The position numbers and the translations under genes were made by a program. Positions 19,250-28,243 of a stretch of 64,000 nt of DNA are shown piece by piece (position 1 is the first letter of the stretch; each line of letters starts with the position of its first letter). The stretch comes from Fictibacillus arsenicus. Its GTDB lineage: Bacteria; Bacillota; Bacilli; Bacillales; Fictibacillaceae. The DNA lies in assembly GCF_001999465.1 (NCBI RefSeq), contig NZ_MQMF01000004.1, positions 183,527-247,526 on the forward strand, given 5' to 3'. Under the pieces are notes generated by a model that made no database searches, was not told the DNA's origin, and saw nothing but the letters and a program-made list of their open reading frames with translations.

Positions 19250-19276
19250 AATACTGGATAAGATCCAGTATTTTTT
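19250..19276 (+). terminator. Intrinsic terminator of the CPBP gene
   Basis: Perfect 10-bp stem AATACTGGAT / ATCCAGTATT with a 3-base loop followed by a run of T. Confidence 0.9.
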
Positions 19277-19399
19277 TTGAAGAATTTAAACAGACTTATA
19301 CGTCAAATTAAATAAACATGTTTTTTAGGGGGAATTGTTTCAAATAAATGTCGATTATTTTACAATTATTTCAAACTATTTTAAGGATTGAGGTGTAAT

Positions 19400-20221
19400 A
19401 TGAATTTTTCATTAAAGAGTTATCTGAAAAGACTTAGGTCTATTATTCTGGGAATCTTAATAATCGGCATATTGCCTGCTCTTTTATTCGGTACCAATAC
19501 TCAGGTTGAACAAAACGTTTGGGAATACTCAATTAGAAACCTGAAATATCCGCTTTTTCCTGACGTGTTTGAAAAGTATCAATATTCCATGACTATTTTC
19601 TTTGCTGCTTTGCTTTCGGGTTTGGTGGCTGCTCTAATTCTTACTTTCTTTACAACACTTCTGCCAAGATTTCTTCAGCGCATTGTATACGGATTATTAA
19701 CATTCTTGGAATCACTGCCCGATTTATTTATTGTGGTTGTCCTGCAGTTTACCGTTATTTACATCTATCAATCTACTGGAATTCTAGTAGCTAATATTTC
19801 AAACGTCTATAACAATCCGATCTACCTTCTGCCGATCCTTACTCTCGCAATATTGCCTACCATTCAGTTATTTAAGATTGCTTTGCTGCTAATGAAGGAT
19901 GAACAGCATAAACCTTACGTAACAGTTGCAAGAGCGATGGGTCTCAGCCGTTTTTACATTACGATCGTACACGTTTTCAGAAACATTCTTACGAGTCTTG
20001 TCCAGTATTACAAAACGATTTTTGTATTCATGCTTTCCAATCTGTTCATAGTAGAATATGTGTTTAATTTGAATGGCATAATGAATGTTCTACTATACAC
20101 GAAGGGTGTAGCCTTTATGGTAACCGCACTTATGATCGCAATCCCTTTTTCTTTTTTGTTTGAGATTGCGGAAAGTAATACCATTAAGGTAAATAAACAA
20201 GAAGAGGAGGAAGCCGCATGA
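19400..20221 (+). CDS. ABC transporter permease, Opp/Dpp type (first permease)
   Basis: 273 residues with about six membrane helices. The cytoplasmic coupling segment is KPYVTVARAMGLSRFYITIVHVFRN, which corresponds to the EAA loop of binding-protein-dependent permeases. ATG 19400 follows GAGGTG. It is shorter than typical DppB proteins. The stop overlaps the start of the second permease (ATGA at 20218), so the two are translationally coupled. The operon continues with a second permease and two ATPases and has no binding-protein gene. Confidence 0.82.
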   Translation: MNFSLKSYLKRLRSIILGILIIGILPALLFGTNTQVEQNVWEYSIRNLKYPLFPDVFEKYQYSMTIFFAALLSGLVAALILTFFTTLLPRFLQRIVYGLLTFLESLPDLFIVVVLQFTVIYIYQSTGILVANISNVYNNPIYLLPILTLAILPTIQLFKIALLLMKDEQHKPYVTVARAMGLSRFYITIVHVFRNILTSLVQYYKTIFVFMLSNLFIVEYVFNLNGIMNVLLYTKGVAFMVTALMIAIPFSFLFEIAESNTIKVNKQEEEEAA

Positions 20222-21153
20222 TTTTAAAACTATTTAAACAGCCGCAGGCTATAATAGGATTTCTTTTTATAACAAGTTTATTGATTTTTAGTTTTTATTG
20301 GCCCAGCATGCTGGATGTTGATAAAACAGAAGCTTTAAAGCTGCAGGATTTTTTATATGACGATGATGGGAGAATAATAGATGCTCCTCCCTATTCACCA
20401 TCACAAGTTCCTCCGTTAGGCTCGGATATGTTTGGTAAACACATTTTTTATCAGGTAATCGATGGAGCAAAATATACTATTCTAATCGCACTGGGTATCG
20501 CTTTGTTTAGAATTCTGTTTTCAGTTGGCATCACCTTAATTAATCCGAAATCTAACTTTTCTTTTGTAAATGATATTGTTCAAGCAACTCTTTATCTTCC
20601 AACTGCTATTTTAGCCTATATCTTCATAAATTCTTTAATAATGAAGCAGTCAATGGAGCCTATGAGTACTATAAAACTAATCCTGCTCCAGTGCCTTATT
20701 TTAATTGGCGTTGGTGTGCCGCCATTAATTTCAACCTTCTCAAATGAAATTAAAGCTATTTTAAAAAAAGATTACATTACTAATACATTTGCATTAGGGT
20801 CAAAGAAAGTTTATGTGTATTACAAACACGTACTTCCTGAGCTTTCCACAAAATTAGTTCTTTTATTTGCTCAGCAAGTTGTTCAGACGTTAATACTCAT
20901 GGCGCACCTTGGTGTTCTTGCCATTTTCATTGGTGGTTCAGCTATAGTCGTTTTGGGAGACATTTTCGCCCCAATGCCAGTAGCGATTCCTTTAGCAGGT
21001 GAATGGGCTGGTATTATCGGAATGAATTTCGCAAAAATAAAAGCCGCTCCCTGGGCTATTTTAACTCCACTGACTTTCTTTGCAATGTTGATTTTCGCAT
21101 TAAATCTAATTATTCAAGGAATCCAAAACTGTCTAGAAACAAATAAATCGTAA
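20218..21153 (+). CDS. ABC transporter permease, Opp/Dpp type (second permease)
   Basis: 311 residues. There is one N-terminal membrane helix, then an extracytoplasmic segment with PPLGSDMFGKHIFYQVIDG (compare the PLGTDxxGRD signature of DppC/OppC proteins), then about five helices. The coupling loop is around ITNTFALGSKKVYVYYKHVLPEL. It overlaps the first permease by 4 bases and is followed 16 bases later by the first ATPase gene. Confidence 0.85.
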   Translation: MILKLFKQPQAIIGFLFITSLLIFSFYWPSMLDVDKTEALKLQDFLYDDDGRIIDAPPYSPSQVPPLGSDMFGKHIFYQVIDGAKYTILIALGIALFRILFSVGITLINPKSNFSFVNDIVQATLYLPTAILAYIFINSLIMKQSMEPMSTIKLILLQCLILIGVGVPPLISTFSNEIKAILKKDYITNTFALGSKKVYVYYKHVLPELSTKLVLLFAQQVVQTLILMAHLGVLAIFIGGSAIVVLGDIFAPMPVAIPLAGEWAGIIGMNFAKIKAAPWAILTPLTFFAMLIFALNLIIQGIQNCLETNKS

Positions 21154-21169
21154 AGTGTGGTGAAAGATT

Positions 21170-22153
21170 ATGGATCAGCATATTCTACAGATTAAAAACT
21201 TAAGAGTTTCTTTTAATAAAAATAAACAAAAGACTACAGCAGTTAATGATGTAAGTCTTCAAATCGAAAGGGGACAGACAGTTGCTCTGATCGGAGAATC
21301 TGGTTCAGGCAAAAGTATTACCTCTCTTTCTGTTCTGCAGCTTCTCCCTTCAAATGGCCAGGTGGAGAAAGGTTCTATCACCTTTGATGGTAATGAACTT
21401 CTTAAGAAGCCTGAAAAAGAAATGCGTGAAATTCGAGGCAATGAGATTTCTATGATTTTTCAGGACGCCATTGCCTCACTTAATCCCGGCATGAAAGTCG
21501 GCTTGCAGATTACAGAAGGACTTAAATATCATAAGTTAGTTTCAAAAGAAGAACTTAAATCAGAAGCACTTCAATTGCTTGAACAAGTCGGCTTTAAAAA
21601 CCCCGCACAAATCTATAACCAATACCCTGATCAGCTTTCTGGCGGGATGAAACAGCGCATCTTGATTGCGATGGCAATTTCATGCAAACCAAAGCTCCTC
21701 ATCGCTGACGAACCGACTACAGCACTGGATGTTACGATCCAAAGGCAGGTACTCGATCTAATCGAACATTATAAAACTGATCTAGATGCCTCTGTTCTGC
21801 TAATCACACACGATTTTGGCGTGGTTGCGGAATATGCTGACTGGGTTTACGTCATGTTAGGCGGTCATATTGTAGAGTCGGCAGATGTATATACGATATT
21901 TAAAAATCCTGTACACCCTTATACGAAAGCTTTGATCGGCAGCATCCCTAATCCCGAAAACGGACAAGAGCGCTTAAAGAGTATTCAGGATTATACCTTT
22001 GAAGATACCGGCTATGACGGCAGAAAATTTGCCCCTGCAACGTATACCTATGAAAGCAGCTCTTTTGATGCTCCTTCTTCATTAATTGAAGTAGAACCAA
22101 TGCATTATGTCCGGTTTTATGATGATGAAAGGAAGGTAGTTGCGATTGGATAA
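21170..22153 (+). CDS. ABC transporter ATP-binding protein, OppD/DppD-like
   Basis: 327 residues with Walker A GESGSGKS, Q-loop SMIFQDAIASLNP, signature LSGGMKQR, Walker B LLIADEPTTALD, and H-loop LLITHDFGVVAE. The C-terminal extension after HPYTKALIGSIPNP is diverged: it keeps RKFAPA but has none of the cysteines that most OppD/DppD proteins carry there. The 3' end overlaps the next gene. Transport of an oligopeptide or similar compound is likely, but direction and ligand are not settled. Confidence 0.88.
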   Translation: MDQHILQIKNLRVSFNKNKQKTTAVNDVSLQIERGQTVALIGESGSGKSITSLSVLQLLPSNGQVEKGSITFDGNELLKKPEKEMREIRGNEISMIFQDAIASLNPGMKVGLQITEGLKYHKLVSKEELKSEALQLLEQVGFKNPAQIYNQYPDQLSGGMKQRILIAMAISCKPKLLIADEPTTALDVTIQRQVLDLIEHYKTDLDASVLLITHDFGVVAEYADWVYVMLGGHIVESADVYTIFKNPVHPYTKALIGSIPNPENGQERLKSIQDYTFEDTGYDGRKFAPATYTYESSSFDAPSSLIEVEPMHYVRFYDDERKVVAIG

Positions 22154-23078
22154 TCTACTTGTAAGAGCTCAGAATCTATCTAAATATTTTACAGACAGCT
22201 CTGGTGTTCATAAAGCAGTTGATGGTGTTTCACTAAACATCCATCGCGGAGAAACGCTGGGTGTTGTTGGGGAATCAGGATCAGGAAAAACAACGCTCGG
22301 ACGCACCATTATGCGTTTATATAAGCCAGAACATGGACAGATCTGGTTTGACGGAAAAGAAATAACGAAGCTAAATGACGGAAAGCTCAGACCCTACAGA
22401 AGAGAAATTCAAATGATCTTTCAAAATCCATATGAATCGTTAAGTCCCCGTTTAACCGTTGGGGAAATTCTTGAAGAGCCCTTATATATTCAAAAAATAG
22501 GGACAAAAAAAGAACGGATGGATAAGGCGATAAGTATGCTAGAGAAGGTAGGTCTGCCACGGAACTCTTATAGCAGAAAGATACATGAATTTTCCGGTGG
22601 CCAGCGTCAAAGAATAGGAATCGCACGTGCGTTGATTCTTGAACCAAAGTTCGTTATAGCAGATGAGCCCGTTTCCGCACTCGATGTTTCTGTTCAAGCT
22701 CAAGTGTTGAATCTCTTAAAAGATCTGCAGGCTGAGATGAATCTAACATGTCTGTTCATATCGCATGACTTAAGCGTCGTTCATTACATGAGTGACCGTG
22801 TAGCGGTTATGTACCTGGGGCATTTAATAGAATTAGCTCCAAAAGAAGAGCTGTATCGCAACCCGATACATCCGTATACTAAGTCACTGTTGTCTTCCAT
22901 CCCTGTGCCAGACCCAGAGCGGCGCAATCCATATCGCGAGCCGATCATCCTTCCAGAAAAGCCGCTATACCCGCCACAGCTGGTACATGTCGGAAACGAG
23001 CACTATGTATCGGCCAATATGATCAATATAAAAGATTTTGAGATTGAAAATACAAAAAAACAAGTAAGCTATATTTAA
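22146..23078 (+). CDS. ABC transporter ATP-binding protein, OppF/DppF-like
   Basis: About 310 residues. Walker A is GESGSGKTTLGR, the Q-loop segment MIFQNPYESLSPRLTVGE, the signature EFSGGQRQRIGIARAL, Walker B FVIADEPVSALDVS, and the H-loop LFISHDLSVVHY. As in the partner ATPase, the usual C-terminal cysteines are absent (YPPQLVHVGNEHYV). TTG 22146 is better spaced from AAGGAAGG than TTG 22140. It overlaps the preceding gene, showing coupled translation, and is followed by a terminator, which closes the operon. Confidence 0.88.
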   Translation: MDNLLVRAQNLSKYFTDSSGVHKAVDGVSLNIHRGETLGVVGESGSGKTTLGRTIMRLYKPEHGQIWFDGKEITKLNDGKLRPYRREIQMIFQNPYESLSPRLTVGEILEEPLYIQKIGTKKERMDKAISMLEKVGLPRNSYSRKIHEFSGGQRQRIGIARALILEPKFVIADEPVSALDVSVQAQVLNLLKDLQAEMNLTCLFISHDLSVVHYMSDRVAVMYLGHLIELAPKEELYRNPIHPYTKSLLSSIPVPDPERRNPYREPIILPEKPLYPPQLVHVGNEHYVSANMINIKDFEIENTKKQVSYI

Positions 23079-23084
23079 AATAGG

Positions 23085-23111
23085 AAGACTGGCTGATTGC
23101 CAGTCTTTTCT
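23085..23111 (+). terminator. Intrinsic terminator of the ABC operon
   Basis: Perfect 9-bp stem AAGACTGGC / GCCAGTCTT with a 5-base loop and a T-rich tail. Confidence 0.9.
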
Positions 23112-23137
23112 TTTTTATTGCTTTTAGTTCGCAATGT

Positions 23138-23190
23138 CGGAAAGTCTATAAATGCAACTTTACGGCTTAGAATAATAAATTACGGCTTAT
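23138..23190. repeat. Periodic tract A: 20-bp repeated core (3 units, perhaps 4)
   Basis: The core TACGGCTTAKAA recurs at 23161 and 23181, with a degenerate copy (AAAGTCTATAAATG) 20 bases earlier. It lies between the converging ends of the ABC operon and the 165-aa membrane protein gene, outside the ABC terminator. The same core appears in tract E near 63.7 kb. Confidence 0.7.
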
Positions 23191-23209
23191 AAGCTCCCTA
23201 CACGCTTTA

Positions 23210-23707
23210 TCATCTATTCCTCAAAATTACAAACATACTCACTGCCATAGCTCCTACTCCTAAAACCAATGAAAATATCAATCCAATCCATGCCATAAAT
23301 AGATCATCCCCTGGATAAGCTGGCTTGAGTGTTATGTAATGCCAGATAGCCCATATCATTAAGATAAGGAAAAACGAATTCCCCACGCATGCCATCTTAA
23401 TCTTGTCTTTATCATTTCCATCCCAAATCTCAGAAATGAAAAGCCATGTGAAAATGCTAAGCGGTATGCACAATAAAAGACCCAGTATGGTTCCCATCGG
23501 CAAAAAGAACACGATAACAAAAGCTATACCAAACAACGCAGTATTGGCAACAAATAACGCTGTTCCTGCTAGCCAAAAGTTATGACTTAACAGACTGCCC
23601 TTTAATTTGTAGCTGATGTTTGTTAAAAATCCAGCTGATGACCCAGCTTTTTGTTTGCTTAAAAGAATAACCGTTAAGATCATCGCAGCAATTAATAAAA
23701 TCGACAT
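23210..23707 (-). CDS. Hypothetical multi-pass membrane protein
   Basis: 165 residues with about four or five hydrophobic segments: N-terminal LLIAAMILTVILLSK, then FWLAGTALFVANTALFG, VIVFFLPMGTILGLLLCIPL, NSFFLILMIWAIWHYI, and a last helix near WIGLIFSLVLGVGAMAVSM. The ATG follows GTGGGTGGTG. I do not recognise a family. It is transcribed divergently from the glycine-rich-domain gene and convergently to the ABC operon. Confidence 0.7.
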   Translation of the reverse strand: MSILLIAAMILTVILLSKQKAGSSAGFLTNISYKLKGSLLSHNFWLAGTALFVANTALFGIAFVIVFFLPMGTILGLLLCIPLSIFTWLFISEIWDGNDKDKIKMACVGNSFFLILMIWAIWHYITLKPAYPGDDLFMAWIGLIFSLVLGVGAMAVSMFVILRNR

Positions 23708-23784
23708 CTATTCACCACCCACATTTTTACAATTTACTAATCTTATAATATCATTAAAGAAGAAGATAAGATTACTTAAAGGAG

Positions 23785-24741
23785 GTGGCAGGCATTATAA
23801 AATTTTTTATTCTATTTTTTGTTATCGCTATAGCAGTTGCCATTCTGATTAAAAAGGCATCAAAACCCAGATACTTAAAGATCGCTGAAATGACGAATTT
23901 GCCTCCAGAATTAGGCGTCAATAAAAATCTGCATCTTGAAAAAAGGGTCCAGAAGCTAGAGGCTTCTCTTCCCAGCGAGTTTAAAGAAAGACTTAAACGC
24001 CGATATCTATCCGAGCACCCTAAAGCTACAGAAGCTTATTTTGAGGCTTGTTTTTATGAGCTTAAACGCTTTTTCATCATGTGCTCTTTATTGAATAATG
24101 TTCTGATGTTCAGCAAAAAAGTTGATGCCATCTGGCACGAGATGCTGATGTATACGAAGGAATATGAGAAGTTTTCGTCAGACCTTTGCGGTGAGCACAT
24201 TCATCACGCACCGAACGATACAGTAACACCTGATCCGCACGGCAGGGCATGGTTTGATCTTTTATATGCTAAGCTTTTTGCATTTACGGAATTCACGCCT
24301 GTCGCATGGGGTACTTTCTTTCAAAATCCGCTACACCCAGGACTTTTAGAAGAGCTGCGTACGCTTTCCGTTGAGGACTTAAGCAGAAGATATTTTAGAG
24401 AAAATGTTGATCAGGATACTGTTCATGCATTGCTTACAGAAATTAAAAATGAAATCGAACGGTTTAAGAAAGAAAATGATCCCTATAAAGGCTTAAAGCT
24501 TTCACCAACCGCGATTGATAGTGCTCCCATCCTTGCCGGAGCCATGCTTTATTATTCCTATCACCATTTTGACGAGTATGAGGGTCATATGGGAAAATTG
24601 AACCCGGCAAATAACTACTCTGGGAATTCAACCGCGTGTGGCAGCAGCTGCAGAAACGATAACCATGACAGCAGCTGCAGCGGTGATGGTGGAGGAAGCA
24701 GCTGTGGCAGCAGTTGCGGCGGGGGTTGTGGAAGCAGTTAA
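23785..24741 (+). CDS. Membrane-anchored glycine-rich-domain-like protein with Cys/Gly/Ser tail
   Basis: About 315-318 residues. An N-terminal membrane helix (FFILFFVIAIAVAILI) is followed by a soluble domain with KKVDAIWHEMLMYTKEYEKF and then GEHIHHAPND. This resembles the D-x-IWHxH...Y...C...G..IHH core of plant and bacterial glycine-rich domain proteins (GRDP, DUF1399-like). The last 45 residues are rich in Cys, Gly and Ser (SSCGSSCGGGCGSS). Function is unknown; the His and Cys residues suggest metal binding. The start is unclear: GTG 23785 overlaps the Shine-Dalgarno GGAGG (23781-23785), whereas an ATT at 23794 is ideally spaced. Confidence 0.75.
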   Translation: MAGIIKFFILFFVIAIAVAILIKKASKPRYLKIAEMTNLPPELGVNKNLHLEKRVQKLEASLPSEFKERLKRRYLSEHPKATEAYFEACFYELKRFFIMCSLLNNVLMFSKKVDAIWHEMLMYTKEYEKFSSDLCGEHIHHAPNDTVTPDPHGRAWFDLLYAKLFAFTEFTPVAWGTFFQNPLHPGLLEELRTLSVEDLSRRYFRENVDQDTVHALLTEIKNEIERFKKENDPYKGLKLSPTAIDSAPILAGAMLYYSYHHFDEYEGHMGKLNPANNYSGNSTACGSSCRNDNHDSSCSGDGGGSSCGSSCGGGCGSS

Positions 24742-24794
24742 TTTGTAAGACCCTTATCTACAAGATTGTTGTTCTCGATTATTTTTCATCTTCA

Positions 24795-24998
24795 TTGACA
24801 AGTTGACTGGAGTGCAAGGTGCGAGACTCCTCGAAAATGAAAAATCACATTTTCTTCGTGCGATGTAACGCTGCCGAAGCTTTCCTTGTCCTGCGGGACG
24901 AGTGTGACAGGTGAGACTCCTAAAAGCGCAAACCGCTAGGAGGCTCACCGCATGCCCCCCGGAAAGCGAGCATCCTGGAACGGAAGTCAATCACTTCC
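24795..24998 (+). repeat. Dispersed structured repeat, copy R1 (expanded)
   Basis: Starts TTGACAAGTTGACTGGAGTG and ends AAGTCAATCACTTCC, giving short terminal inverted repeats. The inner arms GGTGAGACTCCT / AGGAGGCTCACC form a hairpin. Unlike other copies, it carries about 60 extra bases between GAGACTCCT and GCGGGACGAG, and these bases contain their own hairpin (GAAAATG / CATTTTC). Confidence 0.85.
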
Positions 24999-25022
24999 AA
25001 AAAGCCTTCTTTCCTATAAAAA

Positions 25023-25060
25023 AGCCCTGCAGGATGACACATAGATCATCTCGCAGGGCT
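25023..25060 (-). terminator. Intrinsic terminator of swrC
   Basis: AGCCCTGC pairs with GCAGGGCT, with an inner GATGA / TCATC stem and a T-run on the minus strand. It lies eight bases past the swrC stop. Confidence 0.9.
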
Positions 25061-25067
25061 AAACCAT

Positions 25068-28000
25068 TTAGTTTTCTACTACTTCTTTACGATTTTTCTT
25101 AAAGATCTTCGACAATACTTCATATACGATTGGTACGATAATCAAAGTCAATAACGTGGAACTTGTTAATCCACCGATTACAGTGATACCAAGACCTTTC
25201 GAGATAAGACCGCCTCCGCCTGATCCAACCGCTAATGGAATTAATGCTCCGATTGTTGCGATAGCTGTCATAAGGATGGGACGAAGACGTGTTGCTCCCG
25301 CCTCGAGAATCGCTTCACGCATACTCATTCCAGCACGCTCCATATGAATGATGCGGTCTACTAAAACGATAGCGTTCGTAACAACAATACCGATCAGCAT
25401 CAATAGTCCCATCATGACAGATACAGAGATTGTTTCGCCTGCGATTAATAATCCGACAAATGAACCAATAACTGCAAATGGCAGTGAGAACAGGATCGCA
25501 AATGGTGCGACACCTTCACGGAATGTTACGACAAGAATGAAGTATACGATCGCAATTGCCGCAAGCATTGCTGCTCCAAGCTGTGTAAATGTTTCTGTCA
25601 TATCTGCCTGTACTCCTGCTACCCCAACGGTAACGCCTTTAGGCATATCCAGCATATCGATATCTTTTTGAACTTCAGATGTTGCTTTAGAAATATCATC
25701 GCCTATTACTTTACCTGAAACCGTTGCGTAGTACTCCCCTTTGCTTCGGGCAAGTGTATTAAGCGTTGTTCCTTCTTCAACTTTTACAAGCTCAGATAAC
25801 GGCATAGTCGTACCAAGCGCTGTTGGTACTTGTCGTGCCAAGATATCATCAACAGATTTAGGCTGTTTCGTTTGTTCCTGCTGAACGATAACGTCTAGCG
25901 TGTCACCTTCTTTTTCAATCGTTGTTAATACATCATCCCCTTTTGCAGGATTCAGCATCATCACAATCTGACCTGTTGTTAGTCCATATTTCAGCAGTTC
26001 ATTTTGATCAACATTAAATGTGTGTTCAACAAACGCATCCTTTGCGCTTGAAGAAACGTCTTCTAAGTGGTCATTCTTCTTCATAACGTCTTCTGCCATT
26101 TTTACAGCTTTATTGAGCTTATTTAGATCTTCACTGTAAAACGTATAACTGACTTCATTTTCTGCTCCTGACATCGAAGAGAAGTTCTGACTCTTCCATT
26201 CTCCTGATTGGCCGATGTCTGCTACATAGTCTTCTATATCTTCACGTACTTCCGGGAAGTTCTCCATCTCCGGGTCAAAGATCAAGTACATTAATGCACC
26301 GCCTGCTCCGCCAGCCATAGCCATCATCGGATCGGCGTTTTCCGTTACAGAGATTTGAACGATGTCGATATAGTCACGCTTCAGCATTTCTTCTTCTAAT
26401 TCTTCAACGTTTGCCAGTGTTTCTTCCTTAAGTTCACCAGCTTCTGGTGTATATGTTAAATACATTACTTTGTCTTCTTCGCTGCCCATGAAGCTGAAAC
26501 CGATTATTGGCGTTAACGCTAAGCTTCCTGCTAATAAAATGACAGCTAATAGTGAAGTGATAATTTTATGATTAAGAGATTTGTTAAGGATCCCTTTGTA
26601 CCAATTTGATAACTTACCAGCTTCTTTATGGCTTCCTTCTGTCTTTTCACTGTATAGCTTCTTTTTGAACAAAAAGTGGGATAATGCAGGTACGATTGTA
26701 ATAGCTACAATCAGTGAAGCTCCGAGCGCAAATGTCATCGTTAAGGCGAAAGGCGCAAACAGCTCTCCAACCATTCCCCCTACAAAGATAAGCGGCGCAA
26801 ATACTGCAACGGTTACCAGTGTTGATGATAGGATCGGCTTGAACATTTCAATTGTTGCTTCGCGAATTAACGCACGCCCATTTAGCTTTTCTTCTTTTAA
26901 ATGCAAGCGCCGGTAAATATTTTCAACTACCACGATGGAGTCATCGATTACACGGCCGATTGCTACCGTGATAGCTCCAAGCGTCATAATGTTCAGTGTG
27001 ATATCCATCCAGTTAAGCAGCAATAAAGCCATGAAAATCGAAACTGGAATCGAAATGATTGAAATAACCGTTGATTTAAAATCACGCAAGAATAATAGGA
27101 TTATTAATACCGCGATTAATCCGCCAAATACTGCTTTTTCAATCATGGTTGTTACGGATTCTTCTATCGGTTTGCCTTGGTCCAGAGAAACATCAATAAC
27201 TAGACCATCTATTTTTGATTTTTCTTCTTTAATTAACTTTTTGACACTGTCCACAACATCAACAGTGTTTGCTTGCTGTTCTTTAACAATCTGGATCGCG
27301 ATAGCGTTATCTCCATTTGTACGGGAAACTGATTCTACTTTTCCGACCGTTTTGATATCTGTGATTTCACTTAGCTTTACAAATGGGGTTGGATTTTGTT
27401 CAGATGGTGTGACTGGGATCATCATGTTCTTCAGTTCTTCTGTAGTCACGAACTTACCGTCAACTGCTACTGCTTCTTCACCCTCTTCAAACTCATAAAG
27501 TCCTAAAGAGACTGCCATGTTGCTTGCCTGAATCATTTCTTTTACTTTATCTTCTGTTAAGCCAAACTCAGACATTTTGGCTTTGTTATAAGTAAGGTCT
27601 ACTTCTTCAATATGCTGACCTGTAATTTTAGCTGATGCAACTCCATCAATCTTCTCGATCTTTGGAAGAATAATCTCTTCTACCGTTGAAGTTAATTCCA
27701 CGATATCTTCTTTCGTACTGCTGACACTAAGTGCAGCAACTGGCATCATGTTCATGCTGATTGCTGTAACTGTTGGCTCTTGTGCTGCTTCTGGCAGGTT
27801 AACTGTATCTAAGGCAGACTGTAATTCACGTTTTGCCTCACCCATATCTATGCCATATTCATATTCCACTTGAATGTTTGACATATTCGAATAAGAATTT
27901 GAATAAACAGCTTTTACATCTTCAAGGCCTTCAACTGCTTTTTCTATCGGCATGGACACATCTTCCATAACCTTCTCTGGAGTCGCTCCAGGATAAACGT

Positions 28001-28149
28001 CCATAACCATTAAATAAGGAATCGAAACGTCCGGAATCGTCTCCATATTCATTCGTGTCCCTGAAAAAAATACCTGAAACTGTTATAATAATGGTAAGCA
28101 GCCATACGGCTAATTTATTCATCAGGACAAAATTAACTAAACCTTTCAT
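25068..28149 (-). pseudogene. swrC: RND-family efflux pump SwrC (YerP), frameshifted near the 5' end
   Basis: The true start is ATG 28149 (MKGLVNFVLMNKLAVWLL, the first membrane helix), behind GGTTGGTGG. After about 28 codons the frame fails at a run of seven A (28064-28070 on the plus strand). Removing one base rejoins GTRMNMETIPDVSIPYLMVM and about 990 further residues, for a normal pump of about 1026 residues. The rest is intact: two periplasmic-type porter halves and the RND helices, with VAIGRVIDDSIVVVENIYR and NAIVLVDRIIHM. In B. subtilis SwrC gives surfactin resistance and is needed for swarming. The frameshift may be a sequencing error, slippage-based switching or true loss. The downstream ATG at 28052 would lack the first helix. 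Confidence 0.9.
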
Positions 28150-28167
28150 TAGTCCACCAACCCCTAA

Positions 28168-28220
28168 TTGACTTATCAAACTCAATTACTTATACTAATG
28201 ACTGATTGGTCATTTGTCAA
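28168..28220. promoter_or_regulatory. Overlapping divergent promoters of yerO and swrC with a TetR-type operator
   Basis: Plus strand, for yerO: TTGACT (28168-28173), 17-base spacer, TATACT (28191-28196). Minus strand, for swrC: TTGACA (complement of 28215-28220), 17-base spacer, TAGTAT (complement of 28192-28197). The two -10 boxes share bases. An inverted repeat AATGAC-TGATTG-GTCATT (28197-28214) fills the swrC spacer and covers the yerO start site, so one bound regulator could block both promoters. The boxes are seen directly; repression by YerO is inferred. Confidence 0.82.
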
Positions 28221-28243
28221 CAAATTATCTTAGGAGCGATGAA

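Noticed and set aside
26935..27498. 187-codon plus-strand ORF opposite swrC
   Set aside because: Antisense shadow of a conserved coding region, no start signal, low-complexity Ser/Ile/Thr composition.
28061..28075. Programmed ribosomal frameshift in swrC (prfB-like)
   Set aside because: No internal Shine-Dalgarno and stop-codon context of the prfB type. A homopolymer length change is simpler.
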